From NCBI RefSeq assembly GCF_005217525.1, contig NZ_PNXQ01000016.1, positions 672,875 to 736,874 on the forward strand: DNA of 64,000 bases, written 5' to 3'. The translations under genes were made by a program, and so were the position numbers. The notes beneath the pieces were generated by a model that was given only the letters and a program-made list of their open reading frames with translations, ran no database searches and was not told the DNA's origin. Shown piece by piece: positions 8,505-16,456 of this stretch. This stretch comes from Paenibacillus terrae. GTDB lineage: Bacteria; Bacillota; Bacilli; Paenibacillales; Paenibacillaceae. Each line of letters starts with the position of its first letter. Position 1 is the stretch's first letter.

Positions 8505-9461
8505 ATGAAGCGCCTTCTTGTCCTATTATTCATTTGTGTGGTCTATTTTGGAACGATTCCAACAATACATGCGAACTCGTCGAATTATCGTATTTTTTTG
8601 GATGGAAAGATTGTGACGCTCCAATCTGCCCCTCGCATGGAAAGTAATACCCTGATGATTCCAGCTGTTCCGCTGTTAAAAAAATTAGGCTACACAGCTG
8701 CGGTAGATCCCGATATTTCTGATCGAGTAACAATAACAAATTCAAATAACACGATTACCTTTGTCGTAGGTGATAAAAATATGTATATCAACGGAAAAGA
8801 AATTCGTATGCCTGTTAGGTCTAAATCATACAATGGAGTAACTTACCTTCCTCTGCGCGCCATTTCTCAGGCGATTGGGAGACCGTTTGGCAGTAACGCA
8901 ACAGAACAGTACGCATGGATTGGAGTTGCACCAAATAAAAACCAAAACACCCCTCCAGAATTGCAAGGGAAAGATTTTAGAAATGCTGTATGGGGTATGA
9001 CAGTTCAGCAAATTAAAAGGTCTGAAACACTGCCCCTCATTAATGCTGTCACTGAATTGGATGATTATGGTATGAGTAATATGTACTATACTTATTTGGA
9101 CTACAAAGGTGAATACAACGGGTACAAAGCAGTTTACACTTATATCCTATCCGGGAATAATAAAAACAGCACTAAACTGATTGACGGACAGATTTTATTT
9201 CCTGAAAAATTTAGTAACATGCAAAACTATATAGATCGTTTCTTTAAAATTAGTTCTAAAATGCAATTGGCATACGGTAAGCCAGTTGAAAAGGAGCGAC
9301 CACGAGGAAGAGATCAGAGTAAATGGGCCGAAGACCTGTCTTTAGGTAATCTCTCTTTAACCGATTACTACAATGTCGGTCGAAATTCTTATTATATCCG
9401 ATTGTACAAAAGTATGAATTCTGAATATCCTCAATTGGATATTTTGGTGTCTCAAAGATAA
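8505..9461 (+). CDS. exported stalk-domain protein
   Basis: Secreted protein of 318 residues with a clear signal peptide (MKRLLVLLFICVVYFG, cleavage near IHANS). One copper-amine-oxidase-N/stalk domain follows (about 25-135, with IMIPAVPLLKKLGYTA and YLPLRAISQAIGR). The same domain opens the two amidases at 2.5-5.8 kb, but here no catalytic domain follows. The C-terminal 170 residues, beginning near GKDFRNAVWGMTVQQIKRSE, are unrecognised. The start is the ATG at 8505, 8 bases after AGAGGAG; the in-frame ATGs upstream lack a ribosome site. A hairpin terminator lies at 9546-9587. It probably binds the wall or acts as a periplasm-side accessory protein; the function is unknown. Confidence 0.8.
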   Translation: MKRLLVLLFICVVYFGTIPTIHANSSNYRIFLDGKIVTLQSAPRMESNTLMIPAVPLLKKLGYTAAVDPDISDRVTITNSNNTITFVVGDKNMYINGKEIRMPVRSKSYNGVTYLPLRAISQAIGRPFGSNATEQYAWIGVAPNKNQNTPPELQGKDFRNAVWGMTVQQIKRSETLPLINAVTELDDYGMSNMYYTYLDYKGEYNGYKAVYTYILSGNNKNSTKLIDGQILFPEKFSNMQNYIDRFFKISSKMQLAYGKPVEKERPRGRDQSKWAEDLSLGNLSLTDYYNVGRNSYYIRLYKSMNSEYPQLDILVSQR

Positions 9462-9539
9462 TATTAAATTTTTTTCTGAGAATCAGCACGACAGTGTAAT
9501 TGATTTTATCAAGTACTTCGAAGATCGCTATAGAACTGT

Positions 9540-9722
9540 CTAGACAAAAAGCTCTGCCGACCCATTAAGGTTAGCAGAGCTTTTTTTGTTCCTATCCGTT
9601 TGGTATCCTCCAATGGTATCGTGAAGCTGAATACTATGGTGCTGGTTAGAAGCATGATTAGGTCCATTCACGATAAACAGAAAGCTAGCTGCGACGATCA
9701 GAAGAACCCATTTTCTCAACAT
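9540..9722 (-). CDS. candidate secreted signalling propeptide next to the RRNPP receptor
   Basis: A 60-residue frame starting MLRKWVLLIVAASFLFIVNG. It has a basic start and a strong hydrophobic core, followed by a polar tail ending NLNGSAELFV. That layout (short export signal plus hydrophilic tail) matches precursors of Phr/AimP/AloP-type peptides, and it lies directly downstream, on the same strand, of an RRNPP-type receptor remnant. The ribosome site is weak (GGATAA, 6 bases). The last codons overlap the terminator of the convergent gene at 8505-9461, so the mature 3' end is doubtful. Because the receptor is broken, the peptide may also be a relic. Confidence 0.4.
   Translation of the reverse strand: MLRKWVLLIVAASFLFIVNGPNHASNQHHSIQLHDTIGGYQTDRNKKSSANLNGSAELFV
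9546..9587 (+). terminator. intrinsic terminator after the stalk-protein gene
   Basis: AAAAAGCTCTGC pairs with GCAGAGCTTTTT, and seven T residues follow on the plus strand. It overlaps the 3' end of the minus-strand propeptide candidate; on the minus strand the T-run is only five. Confidence 0.8.
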
Positions 9723-9792
9723 TGTTTATCCAGATCTTATCAATAATATTTACGTACAGGATTTGAATTTAACATGAATAAAACGGTAGTTA

Positions 9793-11210
9793 CTACCAAT
9801 AACAAAATAATCTTTCTCTTTTTCCTTCACTCACTAAACTTTCGTGCTTCACATGAGCCTTAACGTCTGCAAACTTTTTAAATTGTTCAAATAATGCTAT
9901 ACACCTAATAAAAAAAGACACCTAATAAAAAAAGTTTCTTTATTAATGGCTAATGATTTAGATAAAACGTCTAGCAAGTATTCGAAGCCTTGTGAGTATC
10001 TTCCCTTATTCAAGTAATATTTGGCCAGTTCAAATTCAAAACGCGTTGATTGTTCTGGTACTACTTGTTTAGTTTACATGTCAGGAGATAGCTGTCCCTG
10101 TTGCACAAAAGAGTCAATAACCGTTTCAAAACGTTTAAGTATATCACTCACATCTAACTGATATCGGTTAGCCGCAAGCATTACGTTCAACAGCTTAGTA
10201 ACCACTTCTTTATCGGCTTTATTGGTTGATGCAGCAATATATTCAACATAATCCGTAAGCACACTTGTATTTCCAGACAACAGCTTATATACGTAAGTAT
10301 TACCTTCTGCCCAATGTTGAAACAAGCCGATCCTGTGTCGGGTATCCTCGTCCGTCTCTATGACCCAATCTAAATTAGCGTAGGCGTATGTATACTTTAG
10401 AGCTTGTTGGTAATCGCCTCGGGCTTCACAGACACTTGCACACAACAGGTTAGCATAAGCAACGTAACCAAATAATGGACTCTTTGTTTTCTTTTCATGT
10501 GTTCTATCCTTGCGTTTCTCATTATGAATAAGCGAATATTGGATTTCCGCTTTCTCCTTCATTTTTCTCGCTGTTTCATCAACCTTGTCCCATAGACGCA
10601 AAGACCTGTACACGTTCGCCAAATCCTTCAATGCGTCAAGCTGGTCTATTTCATCTAGGCGCTCAACAAAAGCTTCAAATATCGTAGCTGCCTTGAGATT
10701 TCGGTTCTGATCGTCTCCAACCTGAATTGTGAATATACGATATTGACAGATTGCCAAGCGTTCAGAATGTTGATATTTTTCCACTTCTGCTACATTCTCA
10801 TAGAGCAGCAACGCAACAGCATGTCGTCCCTGTACAAATAGCGCTTCCGCAATGTCATATAGTCTGGGCGAATACAACGGATTGTCCATAATATATCCAA
10901 CCATTCGACGGATCGCATCCAACTTGTCCAACTCTGCACAACGATACAACAATGGCTCGATCCGCCTAAAATTCGGGGGAAGGTCGATGATGTAATTTTC
11001 TATGTATCGTTCGTAAAAATAGCCCTCCGGTAAGCCCATAGCCAATGTGACTCGGTCAAGCTGTTGTACAGAAACAGGACGATGTTGAGTAATCCAGTTA
11101 CTAAGTGTTCTTTGATGAACACCTGAATATTCCGCAAATTGAGCCAATGTCATGTTATTTTGTTTTAGATACTCTTCAAACTCCGCTAAAATCGTAGGTG
11201 TATGCTTCAA
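9793..11210 (-). pseudogene. HTH-TPR (RRNPP/Alo-type) quorum-sensing receptor, disrupted
   Basis: Residues 1-378 form an N-terminal XRE helix-turn-helix (about 12-60; AQFAEYSGVHQRTLSNWI) followed by helical TPR-like repeats, the architecture of RRNPP peptide receptors. The frame stops at TAA (10074-10076). Reading on in the same frame gives further clear TPR sequence (RFEFELAKYYLNKGRYSQGF). This runs into a perfect 17-bp tandem duplication (9901-9934) that shifts the frame. Deleting one copy restores FFIRCIALFEQFKKFAD and an open frame to 9793, for about 440 residues, the normal family length. Translation starts at TTG (11210). So two lesions, a nonsense codon and a duplication, truncate the peptide-binding domain. 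The truncated 378-residue protein could still be made and bind DNA. Confidence 0.75.
9901..9934. repeat. perfect 17-bp tandem duplication in the receptor gene
   Basis: ACACCTAATAAAAAAAG occurs at 9901-9917 and again at 9918-9934 without mismatch. Seventeen is not a multiple of three, so the second copy causes the frameshift in the minus-strand receptor gene. Confidence 0.9.
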
Positions 11211-11262
11211 TTCATAACCATCTTCACATAAAAATTCTATAATCTTTATATTATTGCATTCT

Positions 11263-11291
11263 ATTGTTATCCAAAATTAACCATATGTCAA
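11263..11291 (-). promoter_or_regulatory. candidate promoter of the RRNPP receptor gene
   Basis: Minus-strand TTGACA (11286-11291) and AACAAT (11263-11268) are 17 bases apart. The -35 is perfect, the -10 matches four of six. Confidence 0.45.
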
Positions 11292-11329
11292 TATACTATG
11301 CAACCAATACTGCGTAGTAAAAAAATCGC

Positions 11330-11360
11330 TTGACTTGGAGTTAACTCCAAATGTAATAAT
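11330..11360 (+). promoter_or_regulatory. MerR-type promoter and operator of the aldo/keto reductase gene
   Basis: TTGACT (11330-11335) and AATAAT (11355-11360) are separated by 19 bases, the over-long spacer typical of MerR-activated promoters. The spacer overlaps a perfect 16-bp palindrome, TTGGAGTTAACTCCAA (11335-11350). The merR gene two genes downstream (12521-12907) is the obvious regulator. Confidence 0.8.
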
Positions 11361-11441
11361 ACCGGATGTAAGTAGGTGGAGGGTAATCAGAGTAAACTGC
11401 ATTTGAATGAAACAATATCCAGAAAAGCGAGGAACAAACCA

Positions 11442-12422
11442 ATGGAATATGTGAAACTTGGAAATACCGGCTTGGATGTATCCCGGCTTTGTCTTGGCTG
11501 TATGGGCTTTGGTGTTGCAGAGCGGTGGATTCATCCATGGATACTTGATGAAGAGCACAGTCGTCCAATTATAAAAAAGGCCCTGGAGCTTGGTATCAAT
11601 TTTTTTGATACTGCGAATGTATATTCAGACGGAACAAGCGAGGAAATTGTTGGGCGTGCTTTAAAGGATTATGCGAATCGAGATGAAATTGTCCTCGCGA
11701 CGAAGGTTCATTTCCGTATGCATCAAGGTCCAAACGGTGCGGGACTTTCCCGAAAGGCAATCATGAGTGAAATAGATAAAAGCCTTAAGAGACTGGGAAC
11801 CGATTATGTGGATCTGTACCAAATTCACCGCTGGGATTATAATACTCCCATCGAAGAGACGATGGAAGCATTACATGATGTTGTGAAGGCCGGGAAGGCA
11901 AGATATATTGGTGCTTCTGCCATGTACGCATGGCAATTTCTGAAGGCGTTACATGTAGCTGAGAAAAATGGATGGACCCGGTTTGTATCGATGCAGAATC
12001 ATTTAAACCTCTTATATCGTGAAGAGGAGCGGGAGATGCTGCCGCTTTGTAAGGAAGAAAAAATCGGTGTGGTCCCATACAGCCCTCTTGCAGGAGGAAG
12101 ATTGACGCGTGATGCGCAGGAAACAACACATCGTTCCGAAACCGATCAAGTTGCGAAATCTAAATATGATGCGACTGCACATACTGATCGATTGATCGTG
12201 GATCAGGTTGCGGCAATCGCAGAACAACGTGGAGTTCCCCGTGTCCAAATCGCACTTGCCTGGTTGCTGCAGAAAGAACCTGTAACAGCTCCCATTATCG
12301 GTGCTACGAAAACGACTCATCTCGAAGATGCGGCAGCTGCGCTCTCGATTACGTTAACACCTGAAGAAATTGCGTTGCTGGAGGAACCGTATGTTCCTCA
12401 TCCGGTAATTGGAGCCCAGTAA
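11442..12422 (+). CDS. aldo/keto reductase
   Basis: NADPH-dependent oxidoreductase of the AKR superfamily (326 residues), closest in layout to YajO-like members. The TIM-barrel catalytic motifs are visible: NFFDTANVYSDG (Asp and Tyr), ATKVHF (Lys) and YQIHRWD (His), plus the C-terminal cofactor block PIIGATKTTHLEDA. The start at 11442 has GAGG 9 bases upstream; the in-frame ATG at 11376 lies just beyond the promoter and lacks a ribosome site. MerR-linked AKRs often detoxify reactive aldehydes or quinones; that role is inference from the operator and merR gene. A hairpin terminator separates it from merR. Confidence 0.92.
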   Translation: MEYVKLGNTGLDVSRLCLGCMGFGVAERWIHPWILDEEHSRPIIKKALELGINFFDTANVYSDGTSEEIVGRALKDYANRDEIVLATKVHFRMHQGPNGAGLSRKAIMSEIDKSLKRLGTDYVDLYQIHRWDYNTPIEETMEALHDVVKAGKARYIGASAMYAWQFLKALHVAEKNGWTRFVSMQNHLNLLYREEEREMLPLCKEEKIGVVPYSPLAGGRLTRDAQETTHRSETDQVAKSKYDATAHTDRLIVDQVAAIAEQRGVPRVQIALAWLLQKEPVTAPIIGATKTTHLEDAAAALSITLTPEEIALLEEPYVPHPVIGAQ

Positions 12423-12459
12423 ATTTTGATGCGATTACAGTTTTGATATAAGAAACGAC

Positions 12460-12494
12460 AAGAACGCCCTGTCCATTTATATGGGGCGTTCTTT
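12460..12494 (+). terminator. intrinsic terminator between the reductase and merR
   Basis: AAGAACGCCC pairs with GGGCGTTCTT and T residues follow. It ends 27 bases before the merR start, so merR is probably expressed by read-through. Confidence 0.75.
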
Positions 12495-12520
12495 TGCGGA
12501 AATTGGGAGGTGAAATCTGC

Positions 12521-12907
12521 ATGCTGATCGCAGAAGTAAGTAAAAAATTTGATTTGTCACAGGATACACTCCGCTATTATGAACGCATCGGACTTATTCC
12601 ACGTGTGAACCGCAATAAAAGCGGAATCAGGGATTATACGGAAGAAGACTGCAGGTGGGTTGAATACATCAAATGTATGCGAGCCGTAGGTCTTCCAGTT
12701 GAAATTTTGATTGAGTATGTTGGGTTGTTTCAACAGGGTGATGAAACCATGGATGCTAGAAAAGAACTGCTAATCGAGCAACGTAAGCAGCTTATAACAA
12801 GAATGGAAGACATGAAGGACGTGTTGGAACGCATGGATTATAAAATTGCAAGATATGAACAGACAATAGTTGAAAAAGAAAAAAAACTAAATAGACCACA
12901 AGATTAG
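12521..12907 (+). CDS. MerR-family transcriptional regulator
   Basis: A 128-residue MerR activator. The winged helix-turn-helix occupies residues 1-70 with the hallmark DTLRYYERIGLIPRV, and a coiled-coil dimerisation helix fills the rest (ELLIEQRKQLITRMEDMK). No metal-binding cysteine pattern is present at the C-terminus, which points to an aldehyde- or redox-type sensor like AdhR rather than a metal sensor. The start at 12521 has GGGAGGTG 9 bases upstream. The palindromic operator at 11335-11350, in front of the aldo/keto reductase gene, is its probable target. Confidence 0.93.
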   Translation: MLIAEVSKKFDLSQDTLRYYERIGLIPRVNRNKSGIRDYTEEDCRWVEYIKCMRAVGLPVEILIEYVGLFQQGDETMDARKELLIEQRKQLITRMEDMKDVLERMDYKIARYEQTIVEKEKKLNRPQD

Positions 12908-13058
12908 TTTTGTGAATGACAATGGTAAATTATTGCACAATTCAGCTCTGTATGTAGTAGTAATATTGGCGTCTGGTTCAGTAAAGAAACTTGTACCTAT
13001 AGTAAGGATTAGGATCATCGAGTTGGGTAATTACTTATACAAAGGAGTGGAAAAATCA

Positions 13059-13448
13059 ATGATTAGTAAAGTCGGTCAAATTATGTTGTATGTAAATAAC
13101 CAAAATGAGTCATTGGATTTTTGGACAGAAACAGTAGGATTTAATGTAATTTCTGAAGAAAATAATGGCCAAGAAATGAGATGGATTGAAATTGCTCCTG
13201 CAAAGGGTGCAGAAACAAGTATCGTTCTCCATAATAAGGAGTTCGTCGCTAAAATGTCGCCTGAACTAAATCTCGGTACACCCTCTTTAATGTTTTTTTC
13301 GGAAAATCTCGATAAATTACATGGCGATTTATCCAATAAAAATGTCAAAGTTGGAGAAATTGTAAATATGCCCTTCGGAAGGGTATTTAACTTTGCTGAT
13401 AATGAAGAAAATTACTTTGCTGTAATGGAAAAAAGTGAATTACGATAA
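13059..13448 (+). CDS. VOC-superfamily (glyoxalase/bleomycin-resistance fold) protein
   Basis: A 129-residue single-domain VOC protein. The first beta-alpha-beta-beta-beta unit is clear (VGQIMLYVNNQNESLDFWTE, then IEIAPAKG), the second ends in FGRVFNFADNEENYFAVME. In place of the usual metal ligands I see Gln in IMLYV and Glu residues near the end, so metal binding is uncertain. The start at 13059 follows AAAGGAG; the longer frame from 12912 has no ribosome site and low-complexity sequence. It is downstream of merR in the same direction and may belong to the same detoxification group. Substrate unknown. Confidence 0.8.
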   Translation: MISKVGQIMLYVNNQNESLDFWTETVGFNVISEENNGQEMRWIEIAPAKGAETSIVLHNKEFVAKMSPELNLGTPSLMFFSENLDKLHGDLSNKNVKVGEIVNMPFGRVFNFADNEENYFAVMEKSELR

Positions 13449-13500
13449 AAATATGATATGGATCAATATTCCATTTTTGTAAAAAAGTAAAAATCCTCTG

Positions 13501-13529
13501 AAAAAGCCCTCCGTTTAAGAGGGCTTTTT
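13501..13529 (+). terminator. intrinsic terminator after the VOC gene
   Basis: AAAAAGCCCTC pairs with GAGGGCTTTTT around a 7-base loop, ending in a T-run. Confidence 0.88.
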
Positions 13530-13623
13530 CATATATGCTGGCCACTAAACTAAAGTCATTCGGTTGACCTCCCTAACCGCCAATCACGTCCCCCAACCCA
13601 ATCTATGTAAAATTATGGCTCAG

Positions 13624-13666
13624 TGTAATGAATTTCACATCTTTCCTGGTCAACCTGTTCTACCAT
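13624..13666 (+). promoter_or_regulatory. FNR-like class-II promoter of the formate/hydrogenase operon
   Basis: TGTAA-TGAATT-TCACA (13624-13639) matches the Fnr consensus TGTGA-N6-TCACA at nine of ten positions. Its centre lies 41.5 bases upstream of the start point implied by TACCAT (13661-13666), the geometry of class-II Fnr activation. It precedes a run of oxygen-sensitive enzyme genes. Confidence 0.6.
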
Positions 13667-13671
13667 AGAAG

Positions 13672-13798
13672 GGTGATACGCCGTGCTGGGCAGACCACCT
13701 TGGGCGGGACGGGTGCGTTCTGCTGCAAATCAGCTACACAGGCTGTCCGGCATGTGCGGCAAGCACGCTTTTATTTTGATTCGAAGCGGAGTGTCCAG
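13672..13798 (+). promoter_or_regulatory. structured 5' leader of the formate/hydrogenase operon
   Basis: Between the predicted start point and the first gene lie about 127 GC-rich bases with a closing helix CGTGCT (13682-13687) / AGCACG (13762-13767). Internal short helices such as GCTG/CAGC are also present. The ribosome site GGAG follows. A leader in front of a molybdenum/tungsten enzyme operon could be a cofactor riboswitch, but I do not recognise a consensus well enough to name it. Confidence 0.3.
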
Positions 13799-14164
13799 AT
13801 GTTGAATACCGAATGGGAATATCGTGAGCGCATCAGGAAGCTGGCCGTATGCATTGTCAAGCATTACCGGGGAAAAGGACCGGACAACGTCAAGGTTTCA
13901 CTGGATTCGCCACTCCGGATTACGGTAGAAATTCGAGGAACATTATCCAACCTGTCCGAAATTCTCGTTCATGAAGGGGCCGAGGACAAGGTCAGGGAAT
14001 ATTGGAACGTCCTTCGACCTTATCTGGAAAAGGAGTTTATGAGCGAAGCGGAAAATACACTCGGCAGTCCGTTTACTTACACCTGGGAGGTCTGTCCCTC
14101 CGTCCATGGAGACGGACACATTATCATTACTCTCGAACTACAACACATACACCGGTTGGATTAG
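13799..14164 (+). CDS. DUF2294-family protein
   Basis: A 121-residue soluble protein whose core (about 10-115) matches DUF2294: RIRKLAVCIVKHYRGKGPDNV, then a VSLDSPLRITVEIRG strand and a final strand before the end. The family has no established function. The start at 13799 has GGAG 7 bases upstream; the longer frame from 13628 would begin inside the FNR-like box, before the transcription start. It is the first gene of the formate dehydrogenase/hydrogenase operon, 129 bases ahead of fdhF, which suggests a role in expression, assembly or activity of that system. Confidence 0.75.
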   Translation: MLNTEWEYRERIRKLAVCIVKHYRGKGPDNVKVSLDSPLRITVEIRGTLSNLSEILVHEGAEDKVREYWNVLRPYLEKEFMSEAENTLGSPFTYTWEVCPSVHGDGHIIITLELQHIHRLD

Positions 14165-14293
14165 CGGGAAGGAGCTTGTCTCCTCGCCCGCCGATAAGCC
14201 AGTACAGGGTGCAGCGTAAAGCGGCATTTTTGTATTGGCTTTTTTTCATGTTACGAGCTTCATCTATTTCATAATAAAAGAGGTGCTGCACAC

Positions 14294-16456
14294 ATGACAG
14301 ACAAGGTATTGACCGTATGTCCTTACTGCGGAAGCGGTTGTCAGCTTCATTTGCTGGTGGACAAGGGACAGGTAATTGGCGCGGAGCCGGCAGATGGTCG
14401 TACAAATGAAGGGACACTTTGTTTGAAAGGACATTATGGATGGGATTTTCTGAATGACCCGCAAATTCTGACCTCACGCTTGCGCAAGCCCCTGATTCGC
14501 AAAAATGGAGTCATGGAGGAAGTGGAGTGGGAAGAAGCCATTCAATATACTGCTGAACGCCTTTTAGCCATCAAGGAAAAATACGGACCCGATTCCATAA
14601 TGGGAACAGGTTCCGCACGTGGTCCGGGGAACGAAGCCAACTATGTCATGCAAAAGTTCATGCGGGCGGTCATCGGTACGAACAATATTGACCATTGCGC
14701 TCGCGTATGCCACGGCCCTTCTGTGGCAGGCCTGACATACTCTCTTGGAGACGGGGCCATGTCCAATTCCATTCCTGAAATTGAACATTCCGATCTTGTT
14801 TTCGTATTCGGCTATAATGCACCCGAAACGCATCCCATCGTCGCACGGCGCATTGTAGCTGCCAAGCAAAAAGGTGCCAAAATCATCGTATGTGATCCGC
14901 GCATGACCGAAACCGCCCGTATTTCGGATTTGTGGTTGCCGCTAAAGGGCGGTTCGAATATGGCTTTGGTAAACGCTTTTGGCCATGTACTTGTGCATGA
15001 AGAACTGTATGACAAACGGTACATCGAAGCGCATACAGAGGGCTTTGCAGAATACGTAGACAGCATTAAAAAATATACGCCCGAATACGCGGAAGGCATT
15101 ACGGGAGTCAAGGCAGCCGATATTCGGGCGGCGATGAGGGAATATGCAAAGGCCCCTACCGCTACAATTCTGTACGGGATGGGCGTATGCCAGTTTTCGC
15201 AGGCCGTTGATGTGGTCAAGGGTCTTGCCTCGCTTGCTCTACTGACCGGAAATCTGGGCAAGCCAAATGTGGGCATTGGACCTGTACGGGGACAAAACAA
15301 TGTACAGGGCTCCTGCGACATGGGCGCGTTGCCGAATGTGTATCCTGGCTACCAGGATGTAACAGACACCGCAGTTCGCAAAAAGTTTGAAAAAGCATGG
15401 GGTGTCGAGCTGCCGCGTAAAAAAGGATATTCTCTTACGGAGGTACCGCACCTCATCCTGAAGGAGAACAAGCTGAAAGCTTATTATATTTTCGGCGAGG
15501 ACCCTGTGCAAAGTGATCCGAACGCCGCGGAATTACGTGAAGCGCTGGATAAAATGGAATTTATCGTCGTACAGGATATTTTCATGAACAAAACGGCGCT
15601 GCACGCCGATGTCATCCTCCCTTCTACCTCCTGGGGTGAGCATGATGGTGTGTATTCCTCGGCAGACCGCGGCTTTCAGCGTATTCGCAAAGCGGTCGAG
15701 CCGCAAGGTGACGTAAAGCCGGACTGGGCCATTATTAGCGAAGTTGCTACCGCCATGGGCTACCCTATGTCCTATGCAAACACAGAGGAAATTTGGGATG
15801 AAATGCGAAGCCTCTGCCCGTTATTCGCTGGTGCAAGCTACCAAAAAATGGAGGTGCAAGGTGGAGTACAGTGGCCCTGCCCTACAGAGGATCATCCAGG
15901 CACACCGTATTTGTACAAAGGAAATCAATTTTCCACGCCTAGTGGCAAAGGCCGATTATTCGCCTGCGAATGGCGTCCGCCGCAAGAACAGCCGGATGCA
16001 AAATACCCGCTTGTCTTGTCCACAGTCCGTGAAGTGGGGCATTATTCCGTACGCACCATGACTGGCAATTGCCGTGCTTTACGCCAGTTGTCTGATGAGC
16101 CTGGCTTTATTCAGATTAGCCCGGAAGACGGAGCAGATCTGAACATTCTGGATGGCGAAATAGTCGCCATATCCTCCCGCCGTGGACGCATCATGGCACG
16201 CGCACAAATCAGTGACCGTGTACAACAGGGTGCGACCTACATGACCTACCACTGGTGGGTTGGAGCATGTAACGAGCTGACCGCCGATTTTCTAGATCCG
16301 GTATCCAAAACCCCGGAATTAAAATACTGCGCCATTCGGCTGGAACGGATCGCCGACCAAGCACAGGCCGAGCGTGATGTGCATGAATCGTACCAACGAA
16401 TTCGCAGACAGATGAACGTCCAGGAAGCTGTTTTGGCGGATAAGGTGACGAGATGA
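14294..16456 (+). CDS. fdhF: formate dehydrogenase catalytic subunit, cysteine type
   Basis: Molybdopterin oxidoreductase (720 residues) that interconverts formate and CO2, of the short FdhH/HDCR type. The N-terminal [4Fe-4S] ligands are Cys9, Cys12, Cys16 and Cys43. The active-site block DHCARVCHGPSV puts Cys139 where E. coli FdhF has selenocysteine; there is no in-frame TGA. The MopB domains follow, with GQNNVQGSCDMG and the C-terminal molydopterin-binding part (TMTGNCRALRQLS, YHWWVGACNELT). There is no signal peptide or extra N-terminal ferredoxin domain, so it is cytoplasmic and needs partner ferredoxins, encoded next door. Its stop overlaps the next start (ATGA). Likely partners are HydA and the two HycB-like proteins. 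Confidence 0.93.
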   Translation: MTDKVLTVCPYCGSGCQLHLLVDKGQVIGAEPADGRTNEGTLCLKGHYGWDFLNDPQILTSRLRKPLIRKNGVMEEVEWEEAIQYTAERLLAIKEKYGPDSIMGTGSARGPGNEANYVMQKFMRAVIGTNNIDHCARVCHGPSVAGLTYSLGDGAMSNSIPEIEHSDLVFVFGYNAPETHPIVARRIVAAKQKGAKIIVCDPRMTETARISDLWLPLKGGSNMALVNAFGHVLVHEELYDKRYIEAHTEGFAEYVDSIKKYTPEYAEGITGVKAADIRAAMREYAKAPTATILYGMGVCQFSQAVDVVKGLASLALLTGNLGKPNVGIGPVRGQNNVQGSCDMGALPNVYPGYQDVTDTAVRKKFEKAWGVELPRKKGYSLTEVPHLILKENKLKAYYIFGEDPVQSDPNAAELREALDKMEFIVVQDIFMNKTALHADVILPSTSWGEHDGVYSSADRGFQRIRKAVEPQGDVKPDWAIISEVATAMGYPMSYANTEEIWDEMRSLCPLFAGASYQKMEVQGGVQWPCPTEDHPGTPYLYKGNQFSTPSGKGRLFACEWRPPQEQPDAKYPLVLSTVREVGHYSVRTMTGNCRALRQLSDEPGFIQISPEDGADLNILDGEIVAISSRRGRIMARAQISDRVQQGATYMTYHWWVGACNELTADFLDPVSKTPELKYCAIRLERIADQAQAERDVHESYQRIRRQMNVQEAVLADKVTR

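Noticed and set aside
13624..13639. Rex operator in front of the formate operon
   Set aside because: The half-site TGTAAT does not match TTGTGAA; the Fnr pattern fits much better, though overlap of both regulators cannot be excluded.
14294..16456. Selenocysteine formate dehydrogenase
   Set aside because: The active-site codon at 14708-14710 is TGC, not TGA, and no SECIS-like need exists.
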